NCBI GenBank assembly: GCA_902806375.1
Contig: CADCWK010000408.1
Span: forward strand, 1-16,618
Direction: 5' to 3'
Origin: an uncultured Thermomicrobiales bacterium
Lineage (GTDB): Bacteria; Chloroflexota; Chloroflexia; Thermomicrobiales; UBA6265
DNA length: 16,618 bases
Shown: positions 1-7,835 of the stretch, piece after piece
How the letters are laid out: each line of letters opens with the position of its first letter
Position numbering within the stretch: the first letter of the stretch is position 1
Notes under the pieces: generated by a model
Told to the model about the DNA's origin: nothing
Database searches by the model: none
The model's input: only the letters and a program-made list of their open reading frames with translations
Position numbers and translations under genes: made by a program

Positions 1-1682
1 AGGTCGCCGGCAGTCCGGGCGACCGCGCCAAGGAGGTTCTCGGCGGCGACGACTCCGACGGCGTGCCCGGCCAGGGTGAACGCTTCGAGGGCCAGCTCGG
101 AGCAGCGCAGCGAGAACGGCAACATGCTCTGCGTCCGCGCCAGGTTGGACGTGATCAGCCAGACGCCCGCCTGCTCGGCGGCGGAAAGCTCCGCGAAGCC
201 GGGATGGTTCAGGATGCGCCGGGACCAGTTGATCCCTTCGGTCCGGAACGACCGCATCATCCAGAAGGGTTCCGATCGCGTCGCGAGGGCCACCATCGCC
301 CCGAGGTCGCCGGTCGATTCCAGCCAGCCGAGCGCGGCCCGGATCCCGGCGAGGTGAGCCGCGCAGAAGCCGAACTGCGACTGGGGGACGAAGGCGCTCG
401 GTGGCGTCGCGCAGGCGTCCATGACCGACGCCACCACCCACTGCGCGTGGCGGTCGCGGGTGGTGTGCTCCTCGCCTGCGGCCCGCAGCCGCGCGAGTCC
501 AAACTGCCGCAGGGTCTCCAGCATCGTGAACCACGGCTCGTCGTCCAGGCTGTCCGCCGCCGGGGCCGGGTTGAGCAGGCTCTTGTCGACCAGTGATGAG
601 AGCTGGTCGAGGGTCGCCAGCATCCCGTCGAGGTCGCCGCCGGGTGGTTTGGATGCCGGGCCACGGGCGTCCGTCCGGTCGATATCGTCGCTGGCGCAGA
701 CGGCCAGGGCGGCCGACAGCGGGAAGGCGCCGGGCAGGATCGCGAGTCGCCGGAACGTCCGCTGCTCATCCGGGGACAGGAGGGCATAGGACCAGGCGGT
801 GACCGCGGCCAGGGTCTGGTGGCGGTCGACCTGGTCACGGGCACCCCGGTCCAGCAGCGTCAGGCTCTGGTCCAGCCGGGCGACCAGGAACGCGAGCGGC
901 AGTGCCCTCATGCGAGCCGCGGCGAGTTCCAGGGCCAGCGGCAGCCCGTCCAGCCGCCGGCAGAGCTCGACGACGTCGCTGGCGTTGGTCCCGTCGAGCC
1001 GGAAGGCGGGTCGGACCTCGCGGACGCGGGCGACGAACAGCCGCACCGCCGGGGCGGCCGCGATCGTCGCGAGGTCGGAGGCCGTCCCCGACGGCGTCGC
1101 CGGGAGCGCCAGCGGTCCCAGGCTGTATTCCCGCTCGTCCCGCAGCCGCAGCCGCTCCCGGCTGGTGACGATGATCCGGACGCCGGGGCAGTGGGTCAAC
1201 ACGCTTCCCACGATCAGGGCACTGGCGATCAGGTGCTCGAAGTTGTCGAGGACCAGCAGCAGGGGGCGGGACTGGCTGACCTTGCCGAGCAGGACCGTCA
1301 GCGCCGCGACGTCCGGTGTCGTCCCACCGAGTGCCCGGCCGATCGTGGCTGGGAGCAGGTCCGGATCCGAGATGGCTGCGAGCGCGATGCTCTCCACCCG
1401 GCCATGGTTCGAGCGGCAGACCCGCCGGGCCACCTCGACGGCGAGGGTGGTCTTGCCGACGCCGCCGGGCCCGGTGATCGTGATCAGGCGGGCGTGGGGT
1501 TCCGCCAGCCAGGCGGCGAGGGTGTCCAGGTCGGCTTCCCGGCCGATCAGGGCGCCGGGCGCCGGGGCGTGGTCGTCCCGGTCGGGGGCGCCGGGGTCGA
1601 TGGTGTTGGGGTCGACCGCGTCGGCGACGGGTGCCGGCCCGCGCGCGGCCGTCGCGGTTCCTGAGACCATCGATACCATCAT
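1..1682 (-). CDS. NB-ARC/AfsR-LuxR-type ATPase regulator, C-terminus cut by window edge
   Basis: This is a large STAND-type signalling ATPase, open from 1682 to the left edge (560 codons seen). Three in-frame ATGs lie at its start (ends 1682, 1679 and 1670), and the real one is uncertain. Residues 1-45 are Ala/Pro/Asp-rich and unlike any DNA-binding domain. A P-loop, GPGGVGKTTLA, follows at 71-81 (K77), then Walker B LLLVLDNFEHL with D146, a sensor-like TSRERL, and the GLPLALE motif typical of NB-ARC ATPases at 246-252. After that come helical stretches such as TLRQFGLARL, which look like the start of a TPR-like region. Relatives are transcriptional regulators (LuxR/MalT/AfsR type) that oligomerise after ligand and ATP binding. 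No N-terminal HTH or BTAD domain is present here, so any DNA-binding domain must be C-terminal and outside the window. The gene is divergent from the acetyltransferase at 1867. The ATPase call is firm; the regulatory role is inferred. Confidence 0.85.
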   Translation of the reverse strand, partial: MMVSMVSGTATAARGPAPVADAVDPNTIDPGAPDRDDHAPAPGALIGREADLDTLAAWLAEPHARLITITGPGGVGKTTLAVEVARRVCRSNHGRVESIALAAISDPDLLPATIGRALGGTTPDVAALTVLLGKVSQSRPLLLVLDNFEHLIASALIVGSVLTHCPGVRIIVTSRERLRLRDEREYSLGPLALPATPSGTASDLATIAAAPAVRLFVARVREVRPAFRLDGTNASDVVELCRRLDGLPLALELAAARMRALPLAFLVARLDQSLTLLDRGARDQVDRHQTLAAVTAWSYALLSPDEQRTFRRLAILPGAFPLSAALAVCASDDIDRTDARGPASKPPGGDLDGMLATLDQLSSLVDKSLLNPAPAADSLDDEPWFTMLETLRQFGLARLRAAGEEHTTRDRHAQWVVASVMDACATPPSAFVPQSQFGFCAAHLAGIRAALGWLESTGDLGAMVALATRSEPFWMMRSFRTEGINWSRRILNHPGFAELSAAEQAGVWLITSNLARTQSMLPFSLRCSELALEAFTLAGHAVGVVAAENLLGAVARTAGD

Positions 1683-1866
1683 GCACCGTCCGTCACCCTG
1701 GCGGGAATCACAACTCTATGGGAGGGGTGGACAGGATCTCTCCTGCTATGGTACCGGTCGGGTCAATAGGGCTCCATCGCGAGCCGTACGTATTTCGTGG
1801 TCGGTCCGTCCCAGGGGAATACCTCCCCTCACGGTCCGGGCCGGGCGATCGTCGACGGAGAGCACC

Positions 1867-2349
1867 ATGGAACAGACCGCCACAATATCGGTAGTGACCG
1901 CTACGGAAAGTGATCTCGACGCCGTGCTGGAGATCGAGCGCGACGGTCGGCCCGAGGGCGGACAGGTGGACTTCGTCGCGTCGGCGATCACCGGGGGGCG
2001 GTGTCTGGTGGCGCGGGACGGTGCGACGGTCACCGGGTTCGCCATCCTGGACCGGTCGCTGTTCGGCCAGCCGTTCATGTCGCTCCTGAAGGTGCGCCCA
2101 GCGGATCGACGGCGGGGTATCGGGACGGCGCTCGTCCAGGAGGCCATCTCGGCCACAGAGGGCGACCGCCTGTTCAGTTCGACCAACGCTTCCAACACGG
2201 CGATGCGGATGCTGCTCGGCCGGCTGGGGTTCGTCTCCAGTGGCTTCATCGAGAATCTCGACCCCGGCGACCCCGAACTGATCTACCTCCGCTGGCTGGG
2301 TGGTGCCGGTCCGGCGGCGATCACCGCTCCGGTCGAAGCGCCGGACTGA
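1867..2349 (+). CDS. GNAT family N-acetyltransferase
   Basis: The product is a 160-residue single-domain GNAT acetyltransferase, which would move an acetyl group from acetyl-CoA to an amine. The acetyl-CoA pyrophosphate-binding signature R-R-R-G-I-G-T-A-L falls at residues 81-89, after a strand-like VRP. The later NTAMRMLLGRLGFVSSG segment fits the usual GNAT motif B, in which an Asn and the LGF turn pack against the cofactor. Length is normal for the fold. The start is ATG 1867, with GGAG at 1857-1860 six nt upstream. An open frame continues upstream to 799, but it is antisense to the ATPase gene and has no such signal. The substrate cannot be told: the N-terminal ESDLDAVLEIE pattern is shared with RimI-like, small-molecule and antibiotic acetyltransferases. 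The gene converges on the deformylase gene, with only 21 nt between the stop codons. Confidence 0.88.
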   Translation: MEQTATISVVTATESDLDAVLEIERDGRPEGGQVDFVASAITGGRCLVARDGATVTGFAILDRSLFGQPFMSLLKVRPADRRRGIGTALVQEAISATEGDRLFSSTNASNTAMRMLLGRLGFVSSGFIENLDPGDPELIYLRWLGGAGPAAITAPVEAPD

Positions 2350-2370
2350 GGCGATCACGGTCCTGGGGGG

Positions 2371-2898
2371 TCAACCCCTGCGACTCCGGTGGGGTCTGGA
2401 CCCGGCTGGCAGGACCGGCAGCAGTGGCGAGCCGGGCAGCATCCGGTCCGGGTAGAGGATGCCGTCGAGATGGTCGATCTCGTGCTGGACGATCCGGCCC
2501 GCCCACCCCGCCAGGTCCAGCCGGACCGGCCGGTCGTCCAGGTCCGTCGCCACGACGGTGATCCGGGCCGCCCGCGGCACCTCGCCTCGCAGGCCGGGGA
2601 TGCTCAGGCAGCCCTCGAGGTCGCTGCTGTCGCCACGGCTGCGGGTGATCGCCGGGTTGACGAGGCGCAGCCGCAGGGGAGCGGCGAGCGTCCGATCCTC
2701 CTCGGGGTCGATCTCGACGACGATCAGTCGCCGGCTGACGCCGATCTGTGGCGCGGCTAGGCCGGCCCCGCCGGCGTGGCGCATCGTCTCCCACAGGTCT
2801 TCCGCCAGCTGCCGGACCTCGTCGTCGATCCGCTCGATCCGGGCGGCCCGTCGCCGCAGGACCGGGTCACCTTCGAGCCGGATCGTGCGTCGCCCCAT
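2371..2898 (-). CDS. def: Peptide deformylase
   Basis: Peptide deformylase removes the formyl group from the N-terminal Met of new proteins. It is a cytoplasmic metalloenzyme (usually Fe2+). All three signature motifs are intact: G-A-G-L-A-A-P-Q at 44-51, E-G-C-L-S at 95-99 with metal ligand C97, and Q-H-E-I-D-H-L at 138-144 with ligands H139 and H143 and catalytic E140. The length of 175 residues is normal. I chose ATG with its first base at 2898 because GGAG lies 6 nt upstream and the protein then begins MGRRTIRLEGDP, like many family members. A longer frame to 3009 exists but adds a low-complexity tail. The last ~20 residues are Pro/Arg/Ser-rich and probably disordered. The gene lies 86 nt downstream of the creatininase-family gene on the same strand and may be co-transcribed. 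The usual partner fmt is not in the window, so this may be one of several deformylase copies. Confidence 0.95.
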   Translation of the reverse strand: MGRRTIRLEGDPVLRRRAARIERIDDEVRQLAEDLWETMRHAGGAGLAAPQIGVSRRLIVVEIDPEEDRTLAAPLRLRLVNPAITRSRGDSSDLEGCLSIPGLRGEVPRAARITVVATDLDDRPVRLDLAGWAGRIVQHEIDHLDGILYPDRMLPGSPLLPVLPAGSRPHRSRRG

Positions 2899-2904
2899 CG
2901 TCGT

Positions 2905-2908
2905 CTCC
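2905..2908 (-). promoter_or_regulatory. Ribosome binding site deciding the deformylase start
   Basis: GGAG on the minus strand lies 6 nt before ATG 2898. The ATG at 2910 and the far upstream start at 3009 lack a comparable site, so this favours the 175-residue product. Confidence 0.6.
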
Positions 2909-2983
2909 ATGGCCGCTGCCCGGCCCGGCGCCACGATCGCCCGCCCGTGCGCTACCGGGTTGGTGACCGCTGGCGGCCTCAGG

Positions 2984-3826
2984 TCAGTCCAGCACCGGGG
3001 CGCCATCATCCAGGGCCGACAGCGCGGAACGCACCCGACCGGCCAGCCGGGCCGCGATCGCGTCGAGCAGGAGTCGGCCGCGCTCGGCGCTGGCGGAGGT
3101 CTCCGGGTCGTTGGTCCCGTCGTCGGCGCCGGTGAACAGGCCGATGTAGCCGCCAGGCCGGTCCCGTCGCCGGGCGAGGTGCTCCGGCGCGCTGGCGTAG
3201 TGTCTGGCCAGCGACCGGTCCGTCTCGAAGGTCATCGACACGTCGACCAGGTCGGGCCGGATCGCAATCAGCAGCGAGGTCTCGCCGCCGGCGGCGTGCT
3301 CCATCGGATAGGGCAGGTCGGGGACCAGCTCCTGGTCCGTCACCAGCAACCAGCCCGTCTCCGGGTGACCATCCTGGAACGCGGCGCCGCTGGCCCGGAC
3401 CGTCGGCAGATAGACCCTGGGCGACCAGTGGCCGGCGACGACGATCAGCCGCACACCCCGGCGCCACATCGCCACGTAGATGTCGAGCAGCAGCGCCCGG
3501 AACGTTTCCGGCCGGACCCAGAACATCGAGCCAGGGACGTGATAGCGCTCGCCCGTCTCGATGCCACCCGTCAGGTAGGTCCCGTCCGGCAGGTCTTCCC
3601 GCTCGTCGGCGCCCCACCACAGGGCCGGGACGACGACGCCACCGGACTGCCGGGCGGCCGCCACGCCGACGGCATGGGCCTTGATGCCATTGAGTCCGAC
3701 GGCGTTGTGCTCACCGTGCCATTCCAGGACGCCGAGCGGCAGGAAGCAGACGGGGGCCTGGGCGAGCGCCGGCGTCACCTCCCACGGGAACATCTCCTCG
3801 AACTGGACCTTGGGCACGGCATACAT
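2984..3826 (-). CDS. Creatininase-family amidohydrolase-like protein
   Basis: Creatininase-family proteins are metal-dependent hydrolases of cyclic or linear amides such as creatinine and FAPy intermediates of riboflavin/F420 synthesis. With ATG 3826 the protein has 280 residues, within the family range. Visible motifs are P-L-G-V-L-E-W-H-G near 30-38 (E35 and H37 as metal ligands), A-G-H-W at 131-134 (H133, where most members read NGHGGN), and H-A-A-G-G-E-T-S at 177-184 (E182). The bridging Asp normally found 11 residues after the first Glu is Asn46 here, in GLNGIKA. The Asn-rich GGN of the His motif is also replaced, by W-S-P. The substrate is therefore unknown and catalysis may be altered. 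Start choice is weak: a GTG at 3835 would add three residues, and neither start has a clear ribosome binding site. The deformylase gene follows on the same strand after 86 nt. Confidence 0.82.
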   Translation of the reverse strand: MYAVPKVQFEEMFPWEVTPALAQAPVCFLPLGVLEWHGEHNAVGLNGIKAHAVGVAAARQSGGVVVPALWWGADEREDLPDGTYLTGGIETGERYHVPGSMFWVRPETFRALLLDIYVAMWRRGVRLIVVAGHWSPRVYLPTVRASGAAFQDGHPETGWLLVTDQELVPDLPYPMEHAAGGETSLLIAIRPDLVDVSMTFETDRSLARHYASAPEHLARRRDRPGGYIGLFTGADDGTNDPETSASAERGRLLLDAIAARLAGRVRSALSALDDGAPVLD

Positions 3827-3835
3827 TCCTGCCAC

Positions 3836-4197
3836 GGGTCGACGGGCCGTTCTGGCTGACGGCAGACGGGGACCGGACCCGCCCCATGATAGCGATTGGG
3901 CCGGGGGGCATCACCGCTCGGGCGACCGGGACCCCCCCGGCCCGTCCGACCCTCACCGGGAAACCGTCAAGTCAGGGACGGTCGGTTAGGAAGGTCGATT
4001 GTGCAGCATCGCGTATGATGCGCCGGACGAGAGCAGTCCCGCTGGGTACCATGACGCCGGGCGGACCAGCGCGGGGGCCGCACGGGTCGCACGCTGCGTG
4101 GTCCGGGGCCCGGTCGCCACGCCCAACCAGGCCTGGCGTCGTGTCTTGGCGTCCGGCTGCCTGATCGATCTCGAGTAGTCCCCGGAGAAGATCCCTG
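3836..4197. other. Intergenic region between divergent creatininase and histidine kinase genes
   Basis: This 360-nt stretch should hold the promoters of both divergent genes. A -10-like TATGAT sits at 4014-4019 on the plus strand, but I find no matching -35 at normal spacing, so no promoter is called. The same spot forms a short imperfect palindrome (GCATC at 4006-4010 pairing with GATGC at 4016-4020). Open frames here on both strands are rich in Arg, Pro and Ser and look like chance high-GC frames. GGAGAAG at 4184-4190 is the kinase ribosome binding site. Confidence 0.5.
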
Positions 4198-6267
4198 GTG
4201 TCGACGGCGTACGGAACCAGTCAGAGGCCACCCGTCGACGCGGCCGACCCGTCGATGGCCGAAGCCCGTCAGGGTGCCGCCGCGGCCGCCTTTCTCGGGG
4301 AGATCGACGCGGTCATCGCCCCGCTGGCGACGGCCGGGGAGATCGTCCGCGCGGTCGGCCCGCTGCTGGCGGCCCGGTTCGGGTTGTCGCGCCACGTCCT
4401 CGTGACCATTGACGAGCACGCGGGCGAGGTCATCGCCGTCCACGAGGAGACCGTGGGTCAGCACGACGCCCCGCCGGGCCGGCAGTTCTTCCGCCTGGAG
4501 AACTACCTGAGCGATGGCCTGCGGCGGAACCTGTCCAAGGGACTGACGCTGGTCTGCGAGGACGTCGAGACCGACCCGCACACCGCGGGCCGGGCCGAGG
4601 TCTACCGCCGTTACCAGGTCCGCTCCCAGGTCCTCGTGCCTCACATCCGGGACGGTCAATGGCGCTTCCTGTTCGTCGCGCAGCGGGCCGATTCCCATGT
4701 CTGGCTGGCGGCCGAGGTCGATCTGATCCAGGAGATGGCCCTGCGGTTCTGCATGCGGCTGGAGCGCGCCGAGGCCGAGGCTGCCCTGAGGGAAACCGAG
4801 CAGCGCTACCGCACCCTCTTCGAGGAGATCGACCAGGGCTTCTGTCTGATCGACGTGGTGTTCGCCGAGGACGGGACCCCGGTCGACTACCTCTTCGTCG
4901 ACGTCAACCCGGCCTTCGCCCGTCAGACCGGGCTGAGCGACGTCATCGGTCGCCGGATTCGGGACCTGGCCCCGGACCTTGAGACCTTCTGGTTCGAGAC
5001 CTACGGGCGGGTGGCGGAGACCGGTGAGCCTGTCCATTTCGTCAGCGAGGCGCGGGCGATCGATGGTCGCTGGTTCGACGTCAGTGCCTTCCGGCTTCAG
5101 GGGTCCGACAGCCGGCGGGTCGGCGTGCTCTTCACGGACATCACGGCCCAACGCCGGACGGAGGAGGCCCTGCGTGCCAGCGAGGAGCGGTTCCGGACGC
5201 TGTTCCAGCGCAGCGCCGACGCCGTCCAGCTCGTCACGATCGAGGGCCGGATCCTCTTCTCGAGCGATTCGGTCGAGACGGTCCTGGGCTACCGGCCGGA
5301 TGAGATCGAAGGCGAGGTGATTACCCCCTACATCCATCCGGACGACCGCGTGCGCGTCTTCGCCGCCCTCGACTCGATCACCGGCGAACCGGGCGGTTAC
5401 ACCACGCTGACCTACCGCGTGCGCCATCGGGACGGGTCGTGGGCGTGGCTGGAGACGACCCTCGCCAACCACCTGGAGACACCCCATCTGGGCGTCATCG
5501 TCGGCAACTTCCGCAACGTGACCGCCCGGGTCGAACTGGAGCGCCAGAAGGACGACTTCCTCGCCGTCGCGACCCATGAGCTGAAGACACCGGTGACGAG
5601 CCTGAAGGGCTACGCCCAGGTGCTGCGGAACCGGTTCCGGAAGGCGGGCGACGAGGCGTCCGCCACCCTGATGGGACGCATGGACCGGCAGCTCGACAAG
5701 CTCACGGCGCTGATCGGCGACCTGCTCGACGTCACGCGGCTGGACACGGGGACCCTGCCCCTCCAGCCGCAGGCGTTCGACCTCGACGAGCTCGCCCATG
5801 AGACCGTCGGTGACCTGCAACTGACCACCGAGCGGCACCGGATCGTCCTGGAGTCCGCCGGGGGGACCATGGTCGAGGCCGACCGGGACCGGACCGGTCA
5901 GGTCCTGATCAACTTCCTCGCGAACGCGATCCTCTATTCCGGCGACCACACCGACATCACGGTCACCGTCGTGGCGGAGCCCGATCGCGCTGGCGTCACC
6001 GTCCGTGACCGGGGGATCGGCATCCCCGCCGGACAGCAGGACCGCGTCTTCGACCGGTTCTACCGGGTCCAGGACGTCAGAGGGGAGATCCGGCCCGGCC
6101 TCGGGCTGGGACTCTATATCTCGGCCGAGATCGTGCGTCGGCAGGGAGGCGAGATCTGGGTCGCGAGCCGCGAGGGCGAGGGGTCGACCTTCGGTTTCTG
6201 GTTGCCGCGACTGCGGGCGGAGGGGGATCGGTTGGATCGGACCGGTGAGCGAGATACGGCGGCATGA
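4198..6267 (+). CDS. Soluble GAF-PAS-PAS sensor histidine kinase
   Basis: A 689-residue cytoplasmic sensor kinase with no transmembrane segment or signal peptide. Residues ~40-190 read as a GAF-like domain. Two PAS domains follow, ~201-320 and ~328-450, each starting with an R-F/Y-R-T-L-F helix. The first ends in the linker DITAQRRTEEAL. The HisKA H-box is A-T-H-E-L-K-T-P with phospho-acceptor H460. The ATPase domain has N-box Asn572/Asn576, the G1 box D-R-G-I-G-I-P from D604, and the G2 box G-L-G-L-G-L at 634-639. The N-box Lys/His usually found in ANALYS-like stretches is Ile here, a conservative oddity. All catalytic boxes are otherwise intact, so it should autophosphorylate. The start is GTG 4198, with GGAG 10 nt upstream. 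It overlaps the response regulator by 4 nt (ATGA), implying translational coupling and a cognate pair. The signal could be a small ligand, redox state or light; the sequence does not say. Confidence 0.93.
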   Translation: MSTAYGTSQRPPVDAADPSMAEARQGAAAAAFLGEIDAVIAPLATAGEIVRAVGPLLAARFGLSRHVLVTIDEHAGEVIAVHEETVGQHDAPPGRQFFRLENYLSDGLRRNLSKGLTLVCEDVETDPHTAGRAEVYRRYQVRSQVLVPHIRDGQWRFLFVAQRADSHVWLAAEVDLIQEMALRFCMRLERAEAEAALRETEQRYRTLFEEIDQGFCLIDVVFAEDGTPVDYLFVDVNPAFARQTGLSDVIGRRIRDLAPDLETFWFETYGRVAETGEPVHFVSEARAIDGRWFDVSAFRLQGSDSRRVGVLFTDITAQRRTEEALRASEERFRTLFQRSADAVQLVTIEGRILFSSDSVETVLGYRPDEIEGEVITPYIHPDDRVRVFAALDSITGEPGGYTTLTYRVRHRDGSWAWLETTLANHLETPHLGVIVGNFRNVTARVELERQKDDFLAVATHELKTPVTSLKGYAQVLRNRFRKAGDEASATLMGRMDRQLDKLTALIGDLLDVTRLDTGTLPLQPQAFDLDELAHETVGDLQLTTERHRIVLESAGGTMVEADRDRTGQVLINFLANAILYSGDHTDITVTVVAEPDRAGVTVRDRGIGIPAGQQDRVFDRFYRVQDVRGEIRPGLGLGLYISAEIVRRQGGEIWVASREGEGSTFGFWLPRLRAEGDRLDRTGERDTAA

Positions 6268-6626
6268 CTGGGCGGGTGATGGTTGTGGATGACGAGCCGG
6301 CGATCCTCGATGTCCTCCGCCTCATCCTGGAGGACGACGGGTACGAGGTCGTCACGGCGACCCGTCAGGACGAGATCCGCACGGACCAGACGCGGCCCGA
6401 TTTGATCCTGCTCGACATCTGGCTGTCCGGGGTCAATGGCAAGGAGATCTGCCGGCAACTCAAGGGCGACCCGGCGACGCGCCATATCCCCGTCATCCTC
6501 GTCTCCGCCAACCGGGACACCGCCGCGATCGCCGAGGACTGCGGTGCCGACGGCTCCATCAGCAAGCCGTTCGACCTCGATGCCGTCCTGGACCTTGTCC
6601 GGCGTCACCTGGACCGCGCTGCGTAG
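6264..6626 (+). CDS. Single-domain response regulator (CheY-like receiver)
   Basis: A 120-residue stand-alone receiver domain. The acidic pocket is D9-D10, the phospho-acceptor is D51 in L-L-L-D-I-W, the switch residue is S81 in L-V-S-A-N, and the conserved Lys is K101 in S-K-P-F-D. All residues needed for phosphoryl transfer are present. No DNA-binding, GGDEF or other output domain follows, so the phosphorylated protein must act on a partner, feed a phosphorelay, or act as a phosphate sink. Its start codon overlaps the kinase stop (6264-6267), so the two are translated as a pair, and H460 of the kinase is the obvious phosphodonor. A stem-loop lies ~60 nt after the stop. Confidence 0.94.
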   Translation: MTGRVMVVDDEPAILDVLRLILEDDGYEVVTATRQDEIRTDQTRPDLILLDIWLSGVNGKEICRQLKGDPATRHIPVILVSANRDTAAIAEDCGADGSISKPFDLDAVLDLVRRHLDRAA

Positions 6627-6686
6627 TCCGCCCGTCGGGCCCCGTGTGACCGAGCGGCCGTGATGCCGCGGGCTGCCCCGGGCTTT

Positions 6687-6709
6687 GGCCAGGTGGCCGG
6701 CTCCTGGCC
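6687..6709 (+). terminator. Stem-loop after the kinase-regulator operon
   Basis: A perfect 7-bp GC-rich stem (GGCCAGG at 6687-6693, CCTGGCC at 6703-6709) with a 9-nt loop, 60 nt after the response regulator stop. No T-tract follows, so intrinsic termination is only a possibility. Confidence 0.35.
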
Positions 6710-6840
6710 GGTCGTCTCCCGGGTCATCCCCGCGTTGCCCCGCGTCGCCTCCACCGGTCGCTGACGATGGGACGACGGGACACGGGTATGCTGCCCGGGG
6801 CCCGGGCGCTCGTCGAGCCCCGTCCAGGAGCCTGCCCGAC

Positions 6841-6846
6841 AGGAGG
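6841..6846 (+). promoter_or_regulatory. Strong ribosome binding site of the TIM-barrel gene
   Basis: AGGAGG lies 7 nt before ATG 6854. It decides the start against the upstream in-frame ATG at 6767, whose 29-residue extension is low in conserved features. Confidence 0.75.
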
Positions 6847-6853
6847 GATCTCG

Positions 6854-7693
6854 ATGTCGCCCGGTATCTTCACGACCGTCTTTCCCCGTCCGACGCTCGA
6901 CGGGACGCTGGCCGCCATCGCCGGTCACGGGATCGGCGCGGTCCAGTTCGACCTCGAGAACGTGGGGCTGCCGATGCTCCCGGACGCCATCCCCGGCGGG
7001 ATGCCGGGACGGATCCGGGCCGCCTGCGAGCGCCACGGTGTCGCGATCGCGGCGCTGTCCGGGACGTTCAACATGGCCCACCCCGACGCGACGGACCGGG
7101 ACCGCAACCTGGAGCGGTTCCGGGTCCTGGCGGCGGCGGCCCGGCCGATGGGGGCGTCGGTCATCACCATCTGCACCGGCACCCGCGACCCCGACGACAT
7201 GTGGCGTCGCCACCCGGACAACGACGGCCCCGCCGCGTGGGCTGACCTGCTGGCGACCCTCGGTGTGGCGCTCCGGATCGCCGACGAGCACGACGTCACG
7301 CTCGCCTTCGAGCCCGAGCCCGCCAACATCGCCCGCGACGCCCACCGAGGGCGCGCCCTGCTGGAAGCGCTCGACCATCCCCGGCTGGCCGTCGTGATGG
7401 ACCCGGCCAACATCCTGGCCGGGGCGATGAGTCGCCCACCGGACGACGTGCTGACGGAGGCGTTCGCGCTGCTGGGCGACCATATCGTCGCGACGCACGC
7501 CAAGGACATCGATGCCGCTGGCCGGTTCTGCGCGGCGGGTACGGGCATCGTGCCGTGGGCGCGGCACGTCGAGCTGCTGCGCGGGGTGGGCTTCGACGGT
7601 GCCCTGGTGCTGCACAGCCTGGTCGAGGCGGAGGTCGAACGGGGCGTGGGTGTGCTGCGGGCGGCGCTCCAGGATCCGGGCATCGGGGCCTGA
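6854..7693 (+). CDS. Xylose isomerase-like TIM-barrel protein (sugar isomerase/epimerase family)
   Basis: A 279-residue protein of the AP-endonuclease-2 / xylose isomerase-like barrel family, which includes hydroxypyruvate isomerases, ketose 3-epimerases and inosose dehydratases. Features at the expected places are E153 in A-F-E-P-E-P at a strand end, D183 in V-V-M-D-P-A-N, and H215 in T-H-A-K-D, followed by a G-T-G-I-V-P-W turn common in sugar-acting members. These are the usual divalent-metal ligands. A C-terminal L-V-L-H-S-L-V-E-A-E segment may supply the last carboxylate. The start is set by AGGAGG at 6841. The upstream kinase-regulator pair is 227 nt away, so transcription is probably independent, while acid-sugar enzymes lie ~3 kb downstream on the same strand. 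The fold and metal site are well supported. The exact substrate is not, and an isomerase versus epimerase role cannot be separated by eye. Confidence 0.88.
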   Translation: MSPGIFTTVFPRPTLDGTLAAIAGHGIGAVQFDLENVGLPMLPDAIPGGMPGRIRAACERHGVAIAALSGTFNMAHPDATDRDRNLERFRVLAAAARPMGASVITICTGTRDPDDMWRRHPDNDGPAAWADLLATLGVALRIADEHDVTLAFEPEPANIARDAHRGRALLEALDHPRLAVVMDPANILAGAMSRPPDDVLTEAFALLGDHIVATHAKDIDAAGRFCAAGTGIVPWARHVELLRGVGFDGALVLHSLVEAEVERGVGVLRAALQDPGIGA

Positions 7694-7766
7694 CGGATTC
7701 CTGCCACCTGCCGGATGTCGCGTCCTCCGGCTCGACCCGTGGGGCGAGTCGACGAGAGCGGGTGAA

Positions 7767-7807
7767 CGACGGACCGCTGACCCATGAAGCGGGTCAGCGG
7801 TCCGTCG
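7767..7807. terminator. Perfect 17-bp bidirectional hairpin between convergent genes
   Basis: Positions 7767-7783 are exactly complementary to 7791-7807 (arms begin CGACGGACC and end GGTCCGTCG), with a 7-nt loop. The element lies between the stops at 7693 (+) and 7836 (-), where a shared terminator for both strands is expected. No T-run follows on either side, but stem length and position make termination the natural reading. Confidence 0.8.
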
Positions 7808-7835
7808 CTGGGCGATCTCGCGAATGGGGCCGGAT

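Noticed and set aside
799..1866. Long plus-strand open frame fused in phase to the acetyltransferase
   Set aside because: It is antisense to the ATPase gene, whose frame has P-loop and NB-ARC motifs. The GGAG site at 1857 marks the real start.
2459..3859. 466-codon plus-strand open frame
   Set aside because: It lies opposite deformylase and the creatininase-family gene, both with full motifs; its translation is Arg/Pro/Gly-rich without domains.
4014..4019. TATGAT as a -10 box for the kinase gene
   Set aside because: No acceptable -35 at 16-19 nt upstream; one hexamer is expected by chance.
3986..4231. Small minus-strand open frame (81 codons) overlapping the kinase start
   Set aside because: Less biased in composition than other shadows, but with no ribosome site and no recognisable motif, and it overlaps a firm gene.
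3967..5949. 660-codon minus-strand open frame
   Set aside because: It is antisense to the histidine kinase, whose H, N, G1 and G2 boxes are intact; a typical high-GC shadow frame.
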